A DNA stretch of 64,000 nt, taken from NCBI RefSeq assembly GCF_000515395.1, contig NZ_KI911782.1, positions 2,230,606 through 2,294,605 of the forward strand, read 5' to 3'. Shown here one piece after another: positions 1 to 9,613 of this stretch (position 1 is the first letter of the stretch; each line of letters begins with the position of its first letter). Both the position numbers and the translations under genes were made by a program. Under the pieces are notes generated by a model. That model was given only the letters and a program-made list of their open reading frames with translations, was not told the origin of the DNA and searched no databases. The stretch comes from Jiangella gansuensis DSM 44835 (lineage in GTDB: Bacteria > Actinomycetota > Actinomycetes > Jiangellales > Jiangellaceae).

Positions 1-480
1 GACAACGTCACGCTGGGTCTCGACATCGGCGACGACGACGTCTGGGCCGCGCTTCGGCTGGCCCAGGGCGCCACCTTCGTCCGCGAGCTCGAGGGCGGCC
101 TCGACGCCCGCATCGGCGAGCGCGGCGCCACCCTGTCGGGCGGTCAGCGGCAACGCCTCGCGCTGGCCCGGGCGCTGGCGCGCCGGCCGCGGCTGCTCGT
201 CCTCGACGACGCCACCAGTGCCGTCGACCCGGAGGTGGAGCGGCGCATCCTGGCCGGGCTGCGCGACGCGGCGCTACCGTCCACCGTCGTCGTCGTGGCC
301 TACCGGCGGGCCACCATCGCGCTGGCCGACGAGGTCGTCTACGTCGAGGACGGCCGGGTGTCCGCCCGCGGCACGCACACCGACCTGCTCACCACCTCGC
401 CCGGGTACCGCGACCTCATCACCGCCTACGAGCGCGATGCCGCCGAACGAGCCATGGACCGCACGGAGGACGCGTCGTGA
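1..480 (+). CDS. ABC exporter subunit, ATP-binding C-terminal part (partial, degenerate site)
   Basis: The reading frame is open from base 1, so the 5' end lies outside the window; 159 residues are visible. They form the second half of an ABC exporter nucleotide-binding domain: signature LSGGQ at visible residues 45-49, Walker B ending LDD at 68-70, D-loop SAVD. Two catalytic positions are changed. The Walker B glutamate is Asp, and the H-loop His is Tyr (AYRR, Tyr101). Such changes are typical of the degenerate half of heterodimeric exporters. The stop overlaps the start of the next gene by 4 nt (GTGA), so the two are translationally coupled and very likely form one heterodimer in the cytoplasmic membrane. 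The substrate cannot be told from sequence; drug or lipid export is usual for the family. Confidence 0.93.
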   Translation, partial: DNVTLGLDIGDDDVWAALRLAQGATFVRELEGGLDARIGERGATLSGGQRQRLALARALARRPRLLVLDDATSAVDPEVERRILAGLRDAALPSTVVVVAYRRATIALADEVVYVEDGRVSARGTHTDLLTTSPGYRDLITAYERDAAERAMDRTEDAS

Positions 481-2261
481 GCACAACATCGCGCCTCGGT
501 GACGTCCGCGTCTCCTCCGCGTGGCAGACGCTGCGGCGGGGCATCGCGCTGTCGCCGGAGATCACCCGCGGCCTCACCCTGACGCTGCTGCTGGCCGCCG
601 TCGCCACGGCCGGGCGGGTCCTGGTGCCGATCACCGTCCAGCAGACCGTGGACCGCGGCCTCAACGCTCCCGGCGGGGCCGACCTCGGGTACGTGCGCCT
701 GATGGTCGCGCTGGCCGCCGTCGGCGTGCTGATCACGGTCGTGGCGGCCTACTTCATGAACCGGCGCGTGTTCAAAGCCAGCGAGGCCGGTCTGGCGACG
801 CTGCGCACGAAGGCGTTCCGGCACGTGCACGACCTCTCGGTGCTGACCCAGGACACCGAGCGGCGCGGATCGCTGGTGTCGCGGGTCACCAGCGACGTCG
901 ACACCATCTCCCAGTTCGTCCAGTGGGGCGGGCTCATCATGCTGGTCAGCATCGGCCAGCTGATGATCGCCACGGTCCTCATGGCGTTCTACTCCTGGCA
1001 GCTGACGCTGCTGGTGTGGGTCTGCTTCCTCCCGCTGTTCCTGGCGTTGCGGACGTTCCAGCGGATGCTGTCCGCGGCGTTCATGACGGTGCGCGAGCGC
1101 GTCGGTTCGATGCTGGGCTCCATCTCCGAGTCGGTGGTCGGGGCGCAGGCGGTGCGCGCCTACGCCGTCGAGGCACGCACCCAGCAGCGCATCGACGACG
1201 CCGTCGAATCGCACCGGAAGTCGGCCGCCCGGGCGCAGCGCCTGGCGGCGACGGCGTTCTCCACCGGCGAGGTGGTGGCCGGGCTGGCCAACGCCGCCAT
1301 CGTCGTCGTCGGCGTGCTGCTGGGCGTGGCGGGCGACATCACCCTGGGCCGGCTGCTGGCGTTCCTGTTCCTTGTCACCCTGTTCGTGGCGCCGGTGCAG
1401 GTGGGCACCGAGGTGCTCAGTGAGGCACAGAACGCCATCGCCGGGTGGCGGCGGGTGCTGGGCATCCTCGACACCCCGGCCGACGTCGTCGACCCCGGCC
1501 CGGACGGCGTGGCCCTACCGCGTGGGCCGGTCGACGTCCGGTTCGAGAACGTCTCCTACGCCTACCCGAACGGCCCGACCGTGCTGCACGACGTCGACGT
1601 CGCCATCGCCCGGCACACCAGGGTGGCCGTGGTCGGCGAGACCGGCTCGGGCAAGACGACGTTCGCGAAGCTGCTCACCCGGTTGATGGACCCGGTCGGC
1701 GGCCGGGTGCTCGTCGACGGCACCGACCTGCGCGACGTGCGCTTCTCGTCGCTGCGCGAGCGGGTGGTCATGGTGCCGCAGGAGGGCTTCCTGTTCGACG
1801 ACACGCTGGCGGCCAACCTGCGCTACGGGCGGCCCGGAGCCACCGACGACGACCTGTGGCTCGCCATCACCGAACTGGGGCTGGCCGACTGGGCGCAGAC
1901 GCTGCCGGCCGGCCTGGACACCCAGGTCGGGCAGCGCGGCGAGTCGTTGTCGGCGGGAGAGCGGCAGCTGGTCGCGCTGGCCCGGGCCTACCTGGCCGAC
2001 CCCGACCTGCTGGTGCTCGACGAAGCCACCAGCGCCGTCGACCCCGCCACCGAGGTGCGGCTGGCCCGTGCCCTGGAGGGCATCTCGCGCGGCCGGACGT
2101 CGGTCACCATCGCGCACCGGCTGTCCACCGCCGAGGCCGCCGACGAGGTGTTCGTCTTCGACAAGGGCCGCCTGGTGGAGGCCGGCCCGCACGCCGAGCT
2201 GGTGCAGAAGGGCGGCGTCTACGCCGCCCTGCACACTGCCTGGATCAGTCAGTCCCGGTGA
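477..2261 (+). CDS. ABC exporter subunit, transmembrane domain fused to ATPase
   Basis: 594-residue half-transporter. Residues about 30-330 hold six membrane helices (near 33-53, 72-93, 150-172, 174-192, 265-286, 290-308). Residues about 350-590 are the ATPase: Walker A GETGSGKT at 388-395, Walker B LDE at 514-516, H-loop His547. The signature is LSAGE (491-495) instead of LSGGQ. In a head-to-tail heterodimer this altered signature pairs with the Asp/Tyr-altered Walker B and H-loop of the upstream subunit, giving one degenerate and one canonical ATP site. The GTG start overlaps the upstream stop. A strong hairpin follows 7 nt after the stop. Substrate unknown. Confidence 0.95.
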   Translation: MSTTSRLGDVRVSSAWQTLRRGIALSPEITRGLTLTLLLAAVATAGRVLVPITVQQTVDRGLNAPGGADLGYVRLMVALAAVGVLITVVAAYFMNRRVFKASEAGLATLRTKAFRHVHDLSVLTQDTERRGSLVSRVTSDVDTISQFVQWGGLIMLVSIGQLMIATVLMAFYSWQLTLLVWVCFLPLFLALRTFQRMLSAAFMTVRERVGSMLGSISESVVGAQAVRAYAVEARTQQRIDDAVESHRKSAARAQRLAATAFSTGEVVAGLANAAIVVVGVLLGVAGDITLGRLLAFLFLVTLFVAPVQVGTEVLSEAQNAIAGWRRVLGILDTPADVVDPGPDGVALPRGPVDVRFENVSYAYPNGPTVLHDVDVAIARHTRVAVVGETGSGKTTFAKLLTRLMDPVGGRVLVDGTDLRDVRFSSLRERVVMVPQEGFLFDDTLAANLRYGRPGATDDDLWLAITELGLADWAQTLPAGLDTQVGQRGESLSAGERQLVALARAYLADPDLLVLDEATSAVDPATEVRLARALEGISRGRTSVTIAHRLSTAEAADEVFVFDKGRLVEAGPHAELVQKGGVYAALHTAWISQSR

Positions 2262-2267
2262 ACGACA

Positions 2268-2303
2268 CAGGCGCCGCAACCACCGTAGGGGTTGCGGCGC
2301 CTG
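2268..2303. terminator. Bidirectional hairpin terminator between convergent genes
   Basis: Perfect 13-bp stem: left arm 2268-2280 (core GCGCCGCAAC), loop 2281-2290, right arm 2291-2303 (core GTTGCGGCGC). It lies between the ABC exporter gene and the convergent lipoprotein gene. There is no long T-run, as is usual for high-GC actinobacteria. Confidence 0.8.
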
Positions 2304-2323
2304 GGTCGATCACGCGGTGAGGG

Positions 2324-2878
2324 TCAGCGGTTGGCGCCCTCGAGGGTGCCCGTCACCGGGCCCTCCGGGTCGAGCACCGTGCAGACCAGCTCGCGGTCGC
2401 CCTGCGCCCACGAGTCCTCGGTCGGCTCGAGCCACTGGATCTCCAGGACGGACTCGTCGTAGGTGAGACCGACGAAGGTCTCGAACTCGGCCACGCACTC
2501 GGTGGCCACCTGCTCCTCGAACGCGTCGGAGCCGGGGAACTCGCCGTCCGGGACCTCGAAGACCGCGAAGACCTCCTGGTCGTGCTCCTCCTCGCACGGA
2601 ATGACCGTCAGCTCGCTGATCTGCTCTTCGGCGTTGAAGTTGCTGATGCAGTCGCCGAGGCCGACATCGAACACGTCCTGGGTCTCGCCCCCGGCGCCCT
2701 CGTCCTCGGTCGGCTCCTCCGAGCCGCCCTCGGTCTCCTCACCGCCGGACGTCTCCGTGGCCGTGGCGTCGTCGCCGCCGGCGTTGTCGTCGGAATCGTC
2801 CCCACATGCGCTCAGGCTGAGCGCGGTCACCGCTGCGAGCGCCGCGACGGTGGTGCGAATCGTGAGCTTCACGATCAT
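2324..2878 (-). CDS. Septum-formation family lipoprotein
   Basis: 184 residues from the ATG at 2878, chosen because AAGGGAG lies 4 nt upstream; an in-frame ATG 24 nt earlier lacks one. The N-terminus is a lipoprotein signal (hydrophobic 8-22, lipobox LSAC with Cys25). A very acidic Asp/Glu/Gly/Thr linker follows (about 26-70). The last 110 residues match the septum-formation domain (PF13845-like): VGDC, then CEEEH, then a GDRELVC end, with paired cysteines. It should be anchored outside the membrane. The tandem neighbour at 3011 is a paralogue with the same C-terminal motif order and the near-identical ending GPVTG-LEGA-R. The biochemical role of the family is not established. Confidence 0.85.
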   Translation of the reverse strand: MIVKLTIRTTVAALAAVTALSLSACGDDSDDNAGGDDATATETSGGEETEGGSEEPTEDEGAGGETQDVFDVGLGDCISNFNAEEQISELTVIPCEEEHDQEVFAVFEVPDGEFPGSDAFEEQVATECVAEFETFVGLTYDESVLEIQWLEPTEDSWAQGDRELVCTVLDPEGPVTGTLEGANR

Positions 2879-3010
2879 TGTCTCCCTTGGAAATGAACCC
2901 ACCGCTGTCCGGCGGTGTGGTGCGTACCGCTGCTGAGCGGCGTCTTACCGACCGCGCATCCGGCACCTGTCGGTACCCGTGGATGGCGGAGCTGGGGGTG
3001 GAGCACGGGA

Positions 3011-3493
3011 TCAGCGCCCGGCCCCTTCGAGCGAGCCGGTGACCGGCCCGGCGGGGTCGTATACGAGGCAGACCAGTTCACGGTCGCCCTGCTCCCACGA
3101 TTCCTCGGTGGGCTGCAGCCAGGTGTAGTCGAGCTCGGACTCCGCGTAGGGCAGGCCGACGAACGTCTCGAACTCGGTGACGCAGACCTCGCCGGCCTCG
3201 GCCCGGAAGGCGTCTTCGTCGGGGAAGTCGCCGTCCGGCAGCTCGGTGGCGGCGTAGGCCTGCTGCCCGTGCTCGTCGTCGCAGGGGGTCAGCGACACCT
3301 CCGTGACCTGCCCGGAGTCGTCGAAATCACCCAGGCAGTCGCCGACGCGCACCTCGAAGACATCGGCGCCCTCGGCGGCCTCGGTGACGTTGCCGGCCTC
3401 GTCGCGCTGGGGCCCGTCGTCGGAACACGCCCCGAGCAGAACCGTCGCGGCCACCGCGAAGGTCGCCGCCGCGACGCGGACGGTGCGAGCCAC
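3011..3493 (-). CDS. Septum-formation family lipoprotein (tandem paralogue)
   Basis: 160 residues with a GTG start at 3493, supported by GAGGAG 8 nt upstream. Lipoprotein signal with lipobox LGAC (Cys23), a shorter acidic linker than its neighbour, then the septum-formation domain: [41 protein letters not shown]. It is clearly a duplicate of the gene at 2324-2878 (shared [27 protein letters not shown]). It precedes that gene on the same strand, so both probably come from one transcript. Exported and membrane-anchored; molecular function unknown. Confidence 0.84.
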   Translation of the reverse strand: MARTVRVAAATFAVAATVLLGACSDDGPQRDEAGNVTEAAEGADVFEVRVGDCLGDFDDSGQVTEVSLTPCDDEHGQQAYAATELPDGDFPDEDAFRAEAGEVCVTEFETFVGLPYAESELDYTWLQPTEESWEQGDRELVCLVYDPAGPVTGSLEGAGR

Positions 3494-3631
3494 GAGACCT
3501 GCTCCTCACTGACGAATCTGTGCCTGGGGCGCCCTGATGTACCCAACCACGGCACCCTAGTAGGTCACCCGGACGTCCACGATGCGAACCGCCGATCCTG
3601 GCCTCCGGCACGGCGGCGGCCCGGCGTCGGC

Positions 3632-3637
3632 GACAAT
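3632..3637 (+). promoter_or_regulatory. Putative -10 (GACAAT) for leaderless hisI
   Basis: GACAAT ends 6 nt before the hisI ATG at 3644, so a transcript starting about 7 nt downstream would begin at the start codon. No Shine-Dalgarno is visible. The same arrangement recurs before several genes here. Weaker match than the others. Confidence 0.4.
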
Positions 3638-3643
3638 GGGTGG

Positions 3644-4003
3644 ATGCCCGGTCTGGATCCCACCGTAGCCGCGCGGCTCACCCTCACCGACGACGGCCTG
3701 CTACCCGCCGTCGTCCAGCAGTACGACAGCGGCGAGGTTCTCATGCTCGCCTGGATGGATACAGAGGCGCTGCACCGCACCCTCACCACCGGCCGGGCCA
3801 CGTACTTCAGCCGCAGTCGCCAGCAGTACTGGGTGAAGGGCGAGACGTCCGGAAACCGGCAGTGGGTGCGCGAGGTGCGCCTGGACTGCGACGGCGACAC
3901 CCTCCTGCTCCGCGTCGACCAGGAGGGCCCGGCCTGCCACACCGGCACCCGGACCTGTTTCGACGACGGCCGGCTCGACGCCGTCGTGGGATCGCCGGCA
4001 TGA
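3644..4003 (+). CDS. hisI: Phosphoribosyl-AMP cyclohydrolase
   Basis: 119 residues, usual for a stand-alone HisI. It opens the adenine ring of phosphoribosyl-AMP in the third step of histidine biosynthesis. Visible motifs: WMDTEAL, the [11 protein letters not shown] segment, GETSGN, the metal-binding DCDGD, and the zinc-ligand run CHTGTRTCF near residue 99. Its stop overlaps the trpE start (ATGA at 4000-4003), the hisI-trpE order usual in actinomycetes. The start was chosen for HisI length and the promoter-like hexamer immediately upstream; the frame stays open further 5' but without homology. Confidence 0.96.
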   Translation: MPGLDPTVAARLTLTDDGLLPAVVQQYDSGEVLMLAWMDTEALHRTLTTGRATYFSRSRQQYWVKGETSGNRQWVREVRLDCDGDTLLLRVDQEGPACHTGTRTCFDDGRLDAVVGSPA

Positions 4004-5556
4004 CGCCGCAGCTGCCGGAGGGGCAGGCGACACCGGACCTCGACGCGTTCCGGGTGCTGGCCAAGGAGCGCCGGGTCATCCCGGTGGTGCGCCGGCTGCT
4101 GGCCGACGGCGAGACCCCGGTCGGCGTCTATCGCAAGCTCGCCGCCGACCGCCCCGGCACGTTCCTGCTGGAGTCGGCCGAGCACGGCGGGGTCTGGTCG
4201 CGGTACTCGTTCGTGGGCGCGCAGTCCGCCGCGGTGCTGTCCGAGCGCGACGGCGAGGCGGTCTGGCACGGTACGCCGCCGGTGGGCCTGCCGTCCGGCG
4301 GCGACCCCTGGGACGCGCTGCGCGGCACTCTCGCGGTACTGCGCAGCGCACGGCTGCCCGGCCTGCCGCCACTCACCGGCGGGCTGGTCGGGTACGTCGC
4401 GTACGACGCCGTCCGCCGGCTGGAGCGGTTGCCCGGGAGCACCGTCGACGACCTTCACGTGCCGGACCTGGCGTTCCTGCTCGCTACCGACCTCGCGGTC
4501 CTCGACCACGACGACGGCACCATCCTGCTGGTCGCCAACGCCGTCAACTGGGACGACAGCGACGAACGGGTCGACGAGGCGTGGGCCGACGCGGTCGCCC
4601 GGCTGGACCGGATGACCGCCGAGCTGGCCCGGCCGACGCCGTCGTCGGTGGCGTCGTACGACCCCACGGCCCCGCCGCGGCACGAGAGCCGCACCGAGAA
4701 GGGCGACTTCCTCGCCGCGGTCGAGAAGGCCAAGGAGGAGATCCGCGCCGGCGAGGCCTTCCAGGTCGTCGTGTCGCAGCGGTTCCAGACCCGCACCCAC
4801 GCCGACCCGCTGGACGTCTACCGGGTGCTGCGCCGCGACAACCCCAGCCCGTACATGTACCTGGTGCGGCTGCCCGGCCCCGACGGCGACGACGATGGCG
4901 CCTTCTCCGTCGTCGGGTCGAGTCCGGAAGCGCTGGTCAAGGTCCACGGCGACCGCGTCATGACGCACCCCATCGCCGGGACCCGCTGGCGCGGTGAGAC
5001 CCCCGAGGCCGACGCCGCGCTGGCCGACGAACTGCTGGCGGACCCGAAGGAGCGGGCCGAGCACCTGATGCTGGTCGACCTCTCCCGTAACGACCTCGGC
5101 CGCGTCTGCACGCCCGGCACCGTCGAGGTGGTCGACTTCATGACGGTGCGCCGCTACAGCCACGTCATGCACATCGAGTCCACCGTCGTCGGCCGGCTGC
5201 GGCCGGACCGCGAGGCGCTGGACGTGCTGGCCGCCTGCTTCCCGGCCGGGACGCTGTCCGGCGCGCCGAAGGTCCGGGCGATGGAGATCATCGACGACCT
5301 CGAGCCCACCCGGCGCGGTGTCTACGGCGGGGTCGTCGGCTACCTCGACTTCGCCGGAGACCTCGACGTCGCCATCGCCATCCGCACCGCGCTGATCCGC
5401 GACGGCATCGCCTACGTGCAGGCCGGCGGCGGCATCGTCGCCGACTCCGACCCCGAGGCGGAATGGACGGAGTCGCGCAACAAGGCGGCCGCCGCACTGC
5501 GGGCCATCGCCGTCGCCGAGACCATGCGGCCGGTGGATTCCCGGCCCCGGCCGTGA
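4000..5556 (+). CDS. trpE: Anthranilate synthase component I
   Basis: 518 residues. It converts chorismate to anthranilate, the first committed step to tryptophan. The N-terminal domain has the LLES tryptophan-feedback motif at 56-59. The C-terminal chorismate-binding domain has [39 protein letters not shown] and [14 protein letters not shown]. No glutamine amidotransferase domain is fused and no trpG is adjacent, so the ammonia-supplying subunit must be elsewhere. The start overlaps the hisI stop and the stop overlaps the next start (GTGA), so translation is coupled across three genes. The LLES motif implies allosteric control; no attenuator leader is visible. Confidence 0.97.
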   Translation: MTPQLPEGQATPDLDAFRVLAKERRVIPVVRRLLADGETPVGVYRKLAADRPGTFLLESAEHGGVWSRYSFVGAQSAAVLSERDGEAVWHGTPPVGLPSGGDPWDALRGTLAVLRSARLPGLPPLTGGLVGYVAYDAVRRLERLPGSTVDDLHVPDLAFLLATDLAVLDHDDGTILLVANAVNWDDSDERVDEAWADAVARLDRMTAELARPTPSSVASYDPTAPPRHESRTEKGDFLAAVEKAKEEIRAGEAFQVVVSQRFQTRTHADPLDVYRVLRRDNPSPYMYLVRLPGPDGDDDGAFSVVGSSPEALVKVHGDRVMTHPIAGTRWRGETPEADAALADELLADPKERAEHLMLVDLSRNDLGRVCTPGTVEVVDFMTVRRYSHVMHIESTVVGRLRPDREALDVLAACFPAGTLSGAPKVRAMEIIDDLEPTRRGVYGGVVGYLDFAGDLDVAIAIRTALIRDGIAYVQAGGGIVADSDPEAEWTESRNKAAAALRAIAVAETMRPVDSRPRP

Positions 5557-6131
5557 ACGCATCCCGGCGCGAGTACCTGCTGACATTGGCGCTGCTGGCG
5601 GCCGGCGGGTTGCTCGGTCTCGCCGCCTCCTCCCGGCCGTGGGGCTCCGCGCGCCAGCCGTCGTCGCTGTCGACCACCGTGACCACCGTGTCGGGCAGCG
5701 ACCTGCTGCCCTACGCGCCGGCGGTCTCGCTGGTGGCCGTCGCCGCGGTCGTGGCGGTGCCGGCGGTGCGGCGGATCGGGCGGCAAATCGTCGGCGCGGT
5801 GCTGGCCGTCCTGGGCGTGACGCTCGTGGTGTCGGCTCTTCTGGCGGTCCTCGACCTGGCCGACCGCATCGAGACCTGGATGGGCGACTCGCCGGGTACT
5901 GCCGGGCCGGTCACCGACGTGACGACCTCCCCGGCCTGGGGGATCGCGGTTCTGGTGGCCGGAGTCATGGTGCTGACGGCGGGCGTGCTGACGGCGGTGC
6001 GGGGGCCCGGCTGGCCGGGTATGGGCGCGAAATACGAGCGCCCGGCGCGCCGTGACACCGCCGACGGTGAGGGCGGCGCGTCCAGCCGCGACACCTGGGA
6101 CGCCCTCGACCGCGGCGACGACCCCACCTAG
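5553..6131 (+). CDS. Trp biosynthesis-associated membrane protein
   Basis: 192 residues, GTG start overlapping the trpE stop. Four likely membrane helices (about 8-28, 52-70, 79-101, 124-147) and a charged cytoplasmic tail rich in Asp/Arg. Position and architecture match the actinobacterial family named for its place between trpE and trpC (TIGR02234 / PF09534). The SRPWGS segment after the first helix suits the family. Its function is unknown; a role in tryptophan or anthranilate handling at the membrane is only inferred from context. Confidence 0.86.
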   Translation: MNASRREYLLTLALLAAGGLLGLAASSRPWGSARQPSSLSTTVTTVSGSDLLPYAPAVSLVAVAAVVAVPAVRRIGRQIVGAVLAVLGVTLVVSALLAVLDLADRIETWMGDSPGTAGPVTDVTTSPAWGIAVLVAGVMVLTAGVLTAVRGPGWPGMGAKYERPARRDTADGEGGASSRDTWDALDRGDDPT

Positions 6132-6231
6132 CCACCATCCCGACCCGCGTTGGCGACGGGGCGACGCGCCGGCGGCGGCGATCCGGCAGAATGGGTCCTG
6201 GCAGCGAACGGACGTAAGGAGACGACGCGGA

Positions 6232-6474
6232 ATGGCGCACAACGAGCACGGCCACACCCCAGCCGCCTGGACCACGGTCATCCTGATCCTGGCCGGCTTC
6301 GTGGTCGGGGCCATCGCGGTCATCCTGTTGAACTGGCCACTGTTCTGGTTCGGCGGCGTCGGGCTCGTGGTCGTCGGCGGCATCGTGGGCAAGGTCATGC
6401 AGATGATGGGCCTCGGGCAGCGCGACCCGCAGGCCACCCGGCGGCCCGCCGCGGCCGAGGAGACCAGCGGGTAG
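6232..6474 (+). CDS. HGxxPAAW-family small membrane protein
   Basis: 80 residues with the diagnostic N-terminal HGHTPAAW and two hydrophobic helices (about 15-36, 38-58) ending near a short cytoplasmic tail rich in Arg and Ala. AAGGAG lies about 10 nt before the ATG. The family is found next to the Trp-associated membrane protein in trp clusters of actinomycetes. No enzymatic motif is present; the function is unknown. Confidence 0.85.
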   Translation: MAHNEHGHTPAAWTTVILILAGFVVGAIAVILLNWPLFWFGGVGLVVVGGIVGKVMQMMGLGQRDPQATRRPAAAEETSG

Positions 6475-6477
6475 GCC

Positions 6478-6831
6478 ATGGCCAGCCACCCCGGCAGAGC
6501 ACAGACGGACCGGGCCGCCACAGGCCCGCCGTCCGTCGCTGCCGCCGGGGTGACGCTCGACCTCGCGAGCCGCGAGGCGGTTCTGCCCGACGGCCGCCAG
6601 GTCGTGCTCACGCCGCTGGAAGCGGCCGTCCTGGCGCACCTGCTGAAGCGGCCGGGCCGGGTATGCAGTCGCGACGAGCTGATGTGTCAGGCGCTGGGCT
6701 ACCCGGTGCCGATCGGGTCGCGGACGGTGGACGTCCACATCGCGTCGCTGCGCGGCAAGCTCGGCGACGTCGTGCGTCTCCGGTCGGTCCGCGGCGTCGG
6801 ATACACGCTCGAACCGGTCACGACGACGTGA
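6478..6831 (+). CDS. Stand-alone OmpR-type winged-helix DNA-binding protein
   Basis: 117 residues. After a 20-residue Ala/Pro/Thr-rich head the protein is only a Trans_reg_C winged helix: VTLDLASREAVLPDG, LTPLEAAVLAHLLKRPGRV, SRDELM, the recognition helix with RTVDVHIASLRGKLG, and the wing RSVRGVGYTLE. No receiver domain precedes it, so phosphorelay control is not evident. It sits 3 nt after the HGxxPAAW gene and before trpC, suggesting it is cotranscribed with the cluster and could regulate it. Alternatives: a partner-activated regulator or a remnant of a response regulator. The domain call is firm, the role is not. Confidence 0.85.
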   Translation: MASHPGRAQTDRAATGPPSVAAAGVTLDLASREAVLPDGRQVVLTPLEAAVLAHLLKRPGRVCSRDELMCQALGYPVPIGSRTVDVHIASLRGKLGDVVRLRSVRGVGYTLEPVTTT

Positions 6832-6947
6832 CGGGAGGCGTGTCCGGGTGACAACATCGGGGGCACGTCGAAGCGCGCGAGAGCGCGTGGCTAGTCTGGT
6901 GCGGCCGGGTCGACCGATCCGGCGCAGGGCGTCGGCGAGGGGCGGAG

Positions 6948-7763
6948 ATGAGCGTTCTCGAAGAGATCATCGAGGGTGTGCGCGCTGACCTCGCCGAGCG
7001 GGAGACTCAAGTTCCCCTCGACGAGCTCAAGGCCATGGCGGCCAAGCAGCCGCCAGCTCGTGATCCGCTGCCCTTGCTCCGTTCTCCCGGCGTATCGGTC
7101 ATCGCGGAAGTGAAACGGTCGAGCCCGTCCCGGGGTTCCCTGGCCGAGATCTCCGATCCCGCCGCCCTCGCCGGCGACTACGAGTCCGGTGGCGCCGCCG
7201 CCATCAGCGTGCTCACCGAGCAGCGCCGATTCGGCGGCACGCTCGACGACCTGCGGGCCGTGCGGGCCGCCGTCGACGCCCCGGTGCTGCGCAAGGACTT
7301 CATCGTCACCAGCTACCAGCTGTGGGAGGCGCGTGCCTACGGTGCCGACCTCGCGCTGCTCATCGTCGCCGCGTTGGAGCAGATCGCGCTGGTCAGCCTG
7401 GTCGAGCGGGCCGAGTCGATCGGTCTGACGCCGCTGGTCGAGGCGCACACCGCCGACGAGGTGCGCCGTGCCGCCGACGCCGGTGCGAAGCTCATCGGCA
7501 TCAACGCGCGCGACCTCAAGACCCTCGAGGTCGACACCACGACGTTCGAGCGGCTGGCACCCGTGGTGCCCGACGGGGTCGTGAAGATCGCCGAGTCCGG
7601 GGTCAAGGCACCGCGCGACGTCATCGAACTCGCCCGCACCGGCGCCGACGCCGTGCTGGTCGGCGAGTCGCTGGTCACCGGCAGGGACCCGCGGGCCGCC
7701 GTCGCCGACCTGGTCGCCGCCGGCGCCCACCCGGCGCTGAACCGCGGTACCCGGCAGAACTGA
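6948..7763 (+). CDS. trpC: Indole-3-glycerol phosphate synthase
   Basis: 271-residue single-domain TIM barrel. It closes the indole ring from carboxyphenylaminodeoxyribulose phosphate in tryptophan synthesis. Motifs in order: [13 protein letters not shown] (catalytic Lys), [28 protein letters not shown] (second catalytic Lys), LEAHT-type [35 protein letters not shown]. The ATG at 6948 follows GGGGCGGAG. There is no fused trpF. A 116-nt gap from the preceding gene could hold a promoter, but I saw no convincing -10/-35 pair. The next gene is on the other strand. Confidence 0.97.
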   Translation: MSVLEEIIEGVRADLAERETQVPLDELKAMAAKQPPARDPLPLLRSPGVSVIAEVKRSSPSRGSLAEISDPAALAGDYESGGAAAISVLTEQRRFGGTLDDLRAVRAAVDAPVLRKDFIVTSYQLWEARAYGADLALLIVAALEQIALVSLVERAESIGLTPLVEAHTADEVRRAADAGAKLIGINARDLKTLEVDTTTFERLAPVVPDGVVKIAESGVKAPRDVIELARTGADAVLVGESLVTGRDPRAAVADLVAAGAHPALNRGTRQN

Positions 7764-7828
7764 CGCGGCCCGCTGGCCCCTGGTCTGCAATAGCCGCCGG
7801 CCCCGCGGGCGGGCCGAACCCAGCCGCG

Positions 7829-9613
7829 TCAGGCCAGGCCACGCTCGCGCAGGCCCTCGGTCACCCGGGCGTCGGTCGACACCACCGGCGACTCCGTGGC
7901 CACCCACGGGTCGCCGCCGAAGTACGTCGCGAAGATCTTCTCCGCGGTCCGGGTCGCCAGCGCCTGCGACGTCAGCGTCGGGTTCGGGCCGCCCAGCGAG
8001 TTCGCCAGCGCCGAGTTGTCGGCCACGAACAGCCGCTTGACCCAGCGCGCCTCCGCGTTCGCGTCCAGCACCGAGTCGGCCTCGGACGTGCCCATCCGCA
8101 TCGACGACTGCACGTGCAGCAGCAGCGGCGGCCAGTCGACCCGGACCACCTTCGTGGCGCCGGCCGCGCGCAGCGTCTCGGCGGCCCGAGCCGTGACCCA
8201 CTCCCGGTTGCGCAGGGTCCGCGCCGACCGGGATCGCTGGTGGAAGCGGACCTTCGGCACCGGTCCGTGCTCGTCGGCCGGCAGCGCCGACAGCGTGACG
8301 CGGTTCTGCGCCTCGACGTCGTCGTCAGTGATCACCAGGATGTTGAGCAGCCGGTCGACGCCGTTCATCAGGGCGTCCTTGAGCTCCGGGCCGATCATCC
8401 GGCCGGCCGCGCCGTCCCAGGGGCCGGTGGGGCCGCGGCCGTTGCCGTAGTGGCCACGGATGCCGCTGTCGGAGAAGACGGCGGCGAACTGCTGCAGGCC
8501 CGGGGTCAGCCCGACGTTCTCCATGCCGCCGCGGCCGGGGAAGTCCGCCCGGGCCGCGGACGCCGCGCCCCGGCTGGACCCGGTGTCCTCGTCGAACAGG
8601 CCGATGACCCAGTCGAAGAAGTGGTCGGTGTAGCCGCGGCCGACCCAGTCGTTGGGGTTGGGCAGCCCGCTGTTCAGCCACAGCCGCGGGCTCTCGGTGC
8701 AGCCGGCGGCCAGGACGACGACGCGGGCGTCCTCCCGGTGGGTCTCACCCGTCGCGCCCACGCGCCACGTCACTCCGGAGGCCTCGACGGTGCCGCCGCG
8801 GTCGGACGTGTGGATGCGGGTGACGACGGCGTCGGCGATCAGCTCGGCGGCCCGGCCACCCGGAGCCCAGGCGTTCGCGGTGAGGGCCATCGGCACGTAG
8901 CTGTTGTCGGTGGAGCGCTTGGCGGCCAAGTTTCGCGGGGCGCCGGCCGGCTTGGAGCAGCCCTGCATGCAGTAGCCGCAGAACGTGCAGCCGGTGGCCT
9001 CGGGAAAGCGCAGCCGCGGGTCGTCGCGGCCGGTGACCTTGCCGGCCCACCCGCCGGGCTGCAGGATCGCGTTCTGCTGCGGCCGGAAGGAGTCCTCCGT
9101 CGTCGTCTTCGACGTCTGGACCGGCAGCCCGACGCCTTCGCAGCCGCGGAAGAACACCTGCTCCTTGGTGCCCATGGCGGCGGTCTGCACCGGCAGCGTC
9201 GCCTCCACCCACTCGAAGTACGGCACCAGCTCCTCGTACGTGAACGGGAACAGGTGCGCGGTGTCGTAGGCGTCGCGGTCCGGTCCGTCGTAGCCGCTGA
9301 ACACGCCCGGGTAGGCGCGCGGGCAGTTGCCGAAGTAGTGCTGGGTGGTGCCGCCGACGCCGGACAGCTGCCAGATGAACGAGTTCTGCGGAGTCTCCCG
9401 GTACCAGGCCGGCGCGCCGCGGTCGGCAGGGCCGAACCGGAGGAACCCGGTCAGCGGGTTGTTGGCGTCGTTCTCGTAGTGGGTCCACTCGCGCTGCGGG
9501 TCGGCGTGCCGTGGCCCGGCCTCCAGCACCAGCACGTCCAGGCCGCGGGCGGCCAGCTCCTTGGCGACGACGGGCCCGCCGCCGCCCGCGCCGATCACGA
9601 TGACGTCGCGCAT
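7829..9613 (-). CDS. GMC-type FAD dehydrogenase with Cys-rich (probable Fe-S) motif
   Basis: 594 residues. The N-terminal FAD Rossmann motif is GAGGGG (8-13). The C-terminal GMC signature includes RMGTSEADSVLD, FVADNSALANSLGGPNPTLT and an ALATRTAEKI end. An insert carries C209-x2-C212-x2-C215-x3-C219 (CTFCGYCMQGC), spaced like an iron-sulfur ligand set and reminiscent of membrane-bound FAD-glucose/gluconate dehydrogenases. Its ATG overlaps the stop of the Tat-signal gene upstream (ATGA), so the pair is coupled. By family analogy the enzyme oxidises a sugar or alcohol and is exported by riding on its partner. Substrate unknown; no cytochrome subunit is adjacent. The pair lies opposite to the trp genes and splits trpC from trpB. 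Confidence 0.88.
   Translation of the reverse strand: MRDVIVIGAGGGGPVVAKELAARGLDVLVLEAGPRHADPQREWTHYENDANNPLTGFLRFGPADRGAPAWYRETPQNSFIWQLSGVGGTTQHYFGNCPRAYPGVFSGYDGPDRDAYDTAHLFPFTYEELVPYFEWVEATLPVQTAAMGTKEQVFFRGCEGVGLPVQTSKTTTEDSFRPQQNAILQPGGWAGKVTGRDDPRLRFPEATGCTFCGYCMQGCSKPAGAPRNLAAKRSTDNSYVPMALTANAWAPGGRAAELIADAVVTRIHTSDRGGTVEASGVTWRVGATGETHREDARVVVLAAGCTESPRLWLNSGLPNPNDWVGRGYTDHFFDWVIGLFDEDTGSSRGAASAARADFPGRGGMENVGLTPGLQQFAAVFSDSGIRGHYGNGRGPTGPWDGAAGRMIGPELKDALMNGVDRLLNILVITDDDVEAQNRVTLSALPADEHGPVPKVRFHQRSRSARTLRNREWVTARAAETLRAAGATKVVRVDWPPLLLHVQSSMRMGTSEADSVLDANAEARWVKRLFVADNSALANSLGGPNPTLTSQALATRTAEKIFATYFGGDPWVATESPVVSTDARVTEGLRERGLA

Noticed and set aside
3494-3643. Attenuator or T-box leader for the his/trp genes
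   Set aside because: No leader peptide with clustered Trp or His codons and no T-box specifier or antiterminator sequence was visible.
3565-5586. Large minus-strand frame opposite hisI-trpE
   Set aside because: Composition is Gly/Arg/Val/His-rich without motifs; both plus-strand genes are motif-complete.
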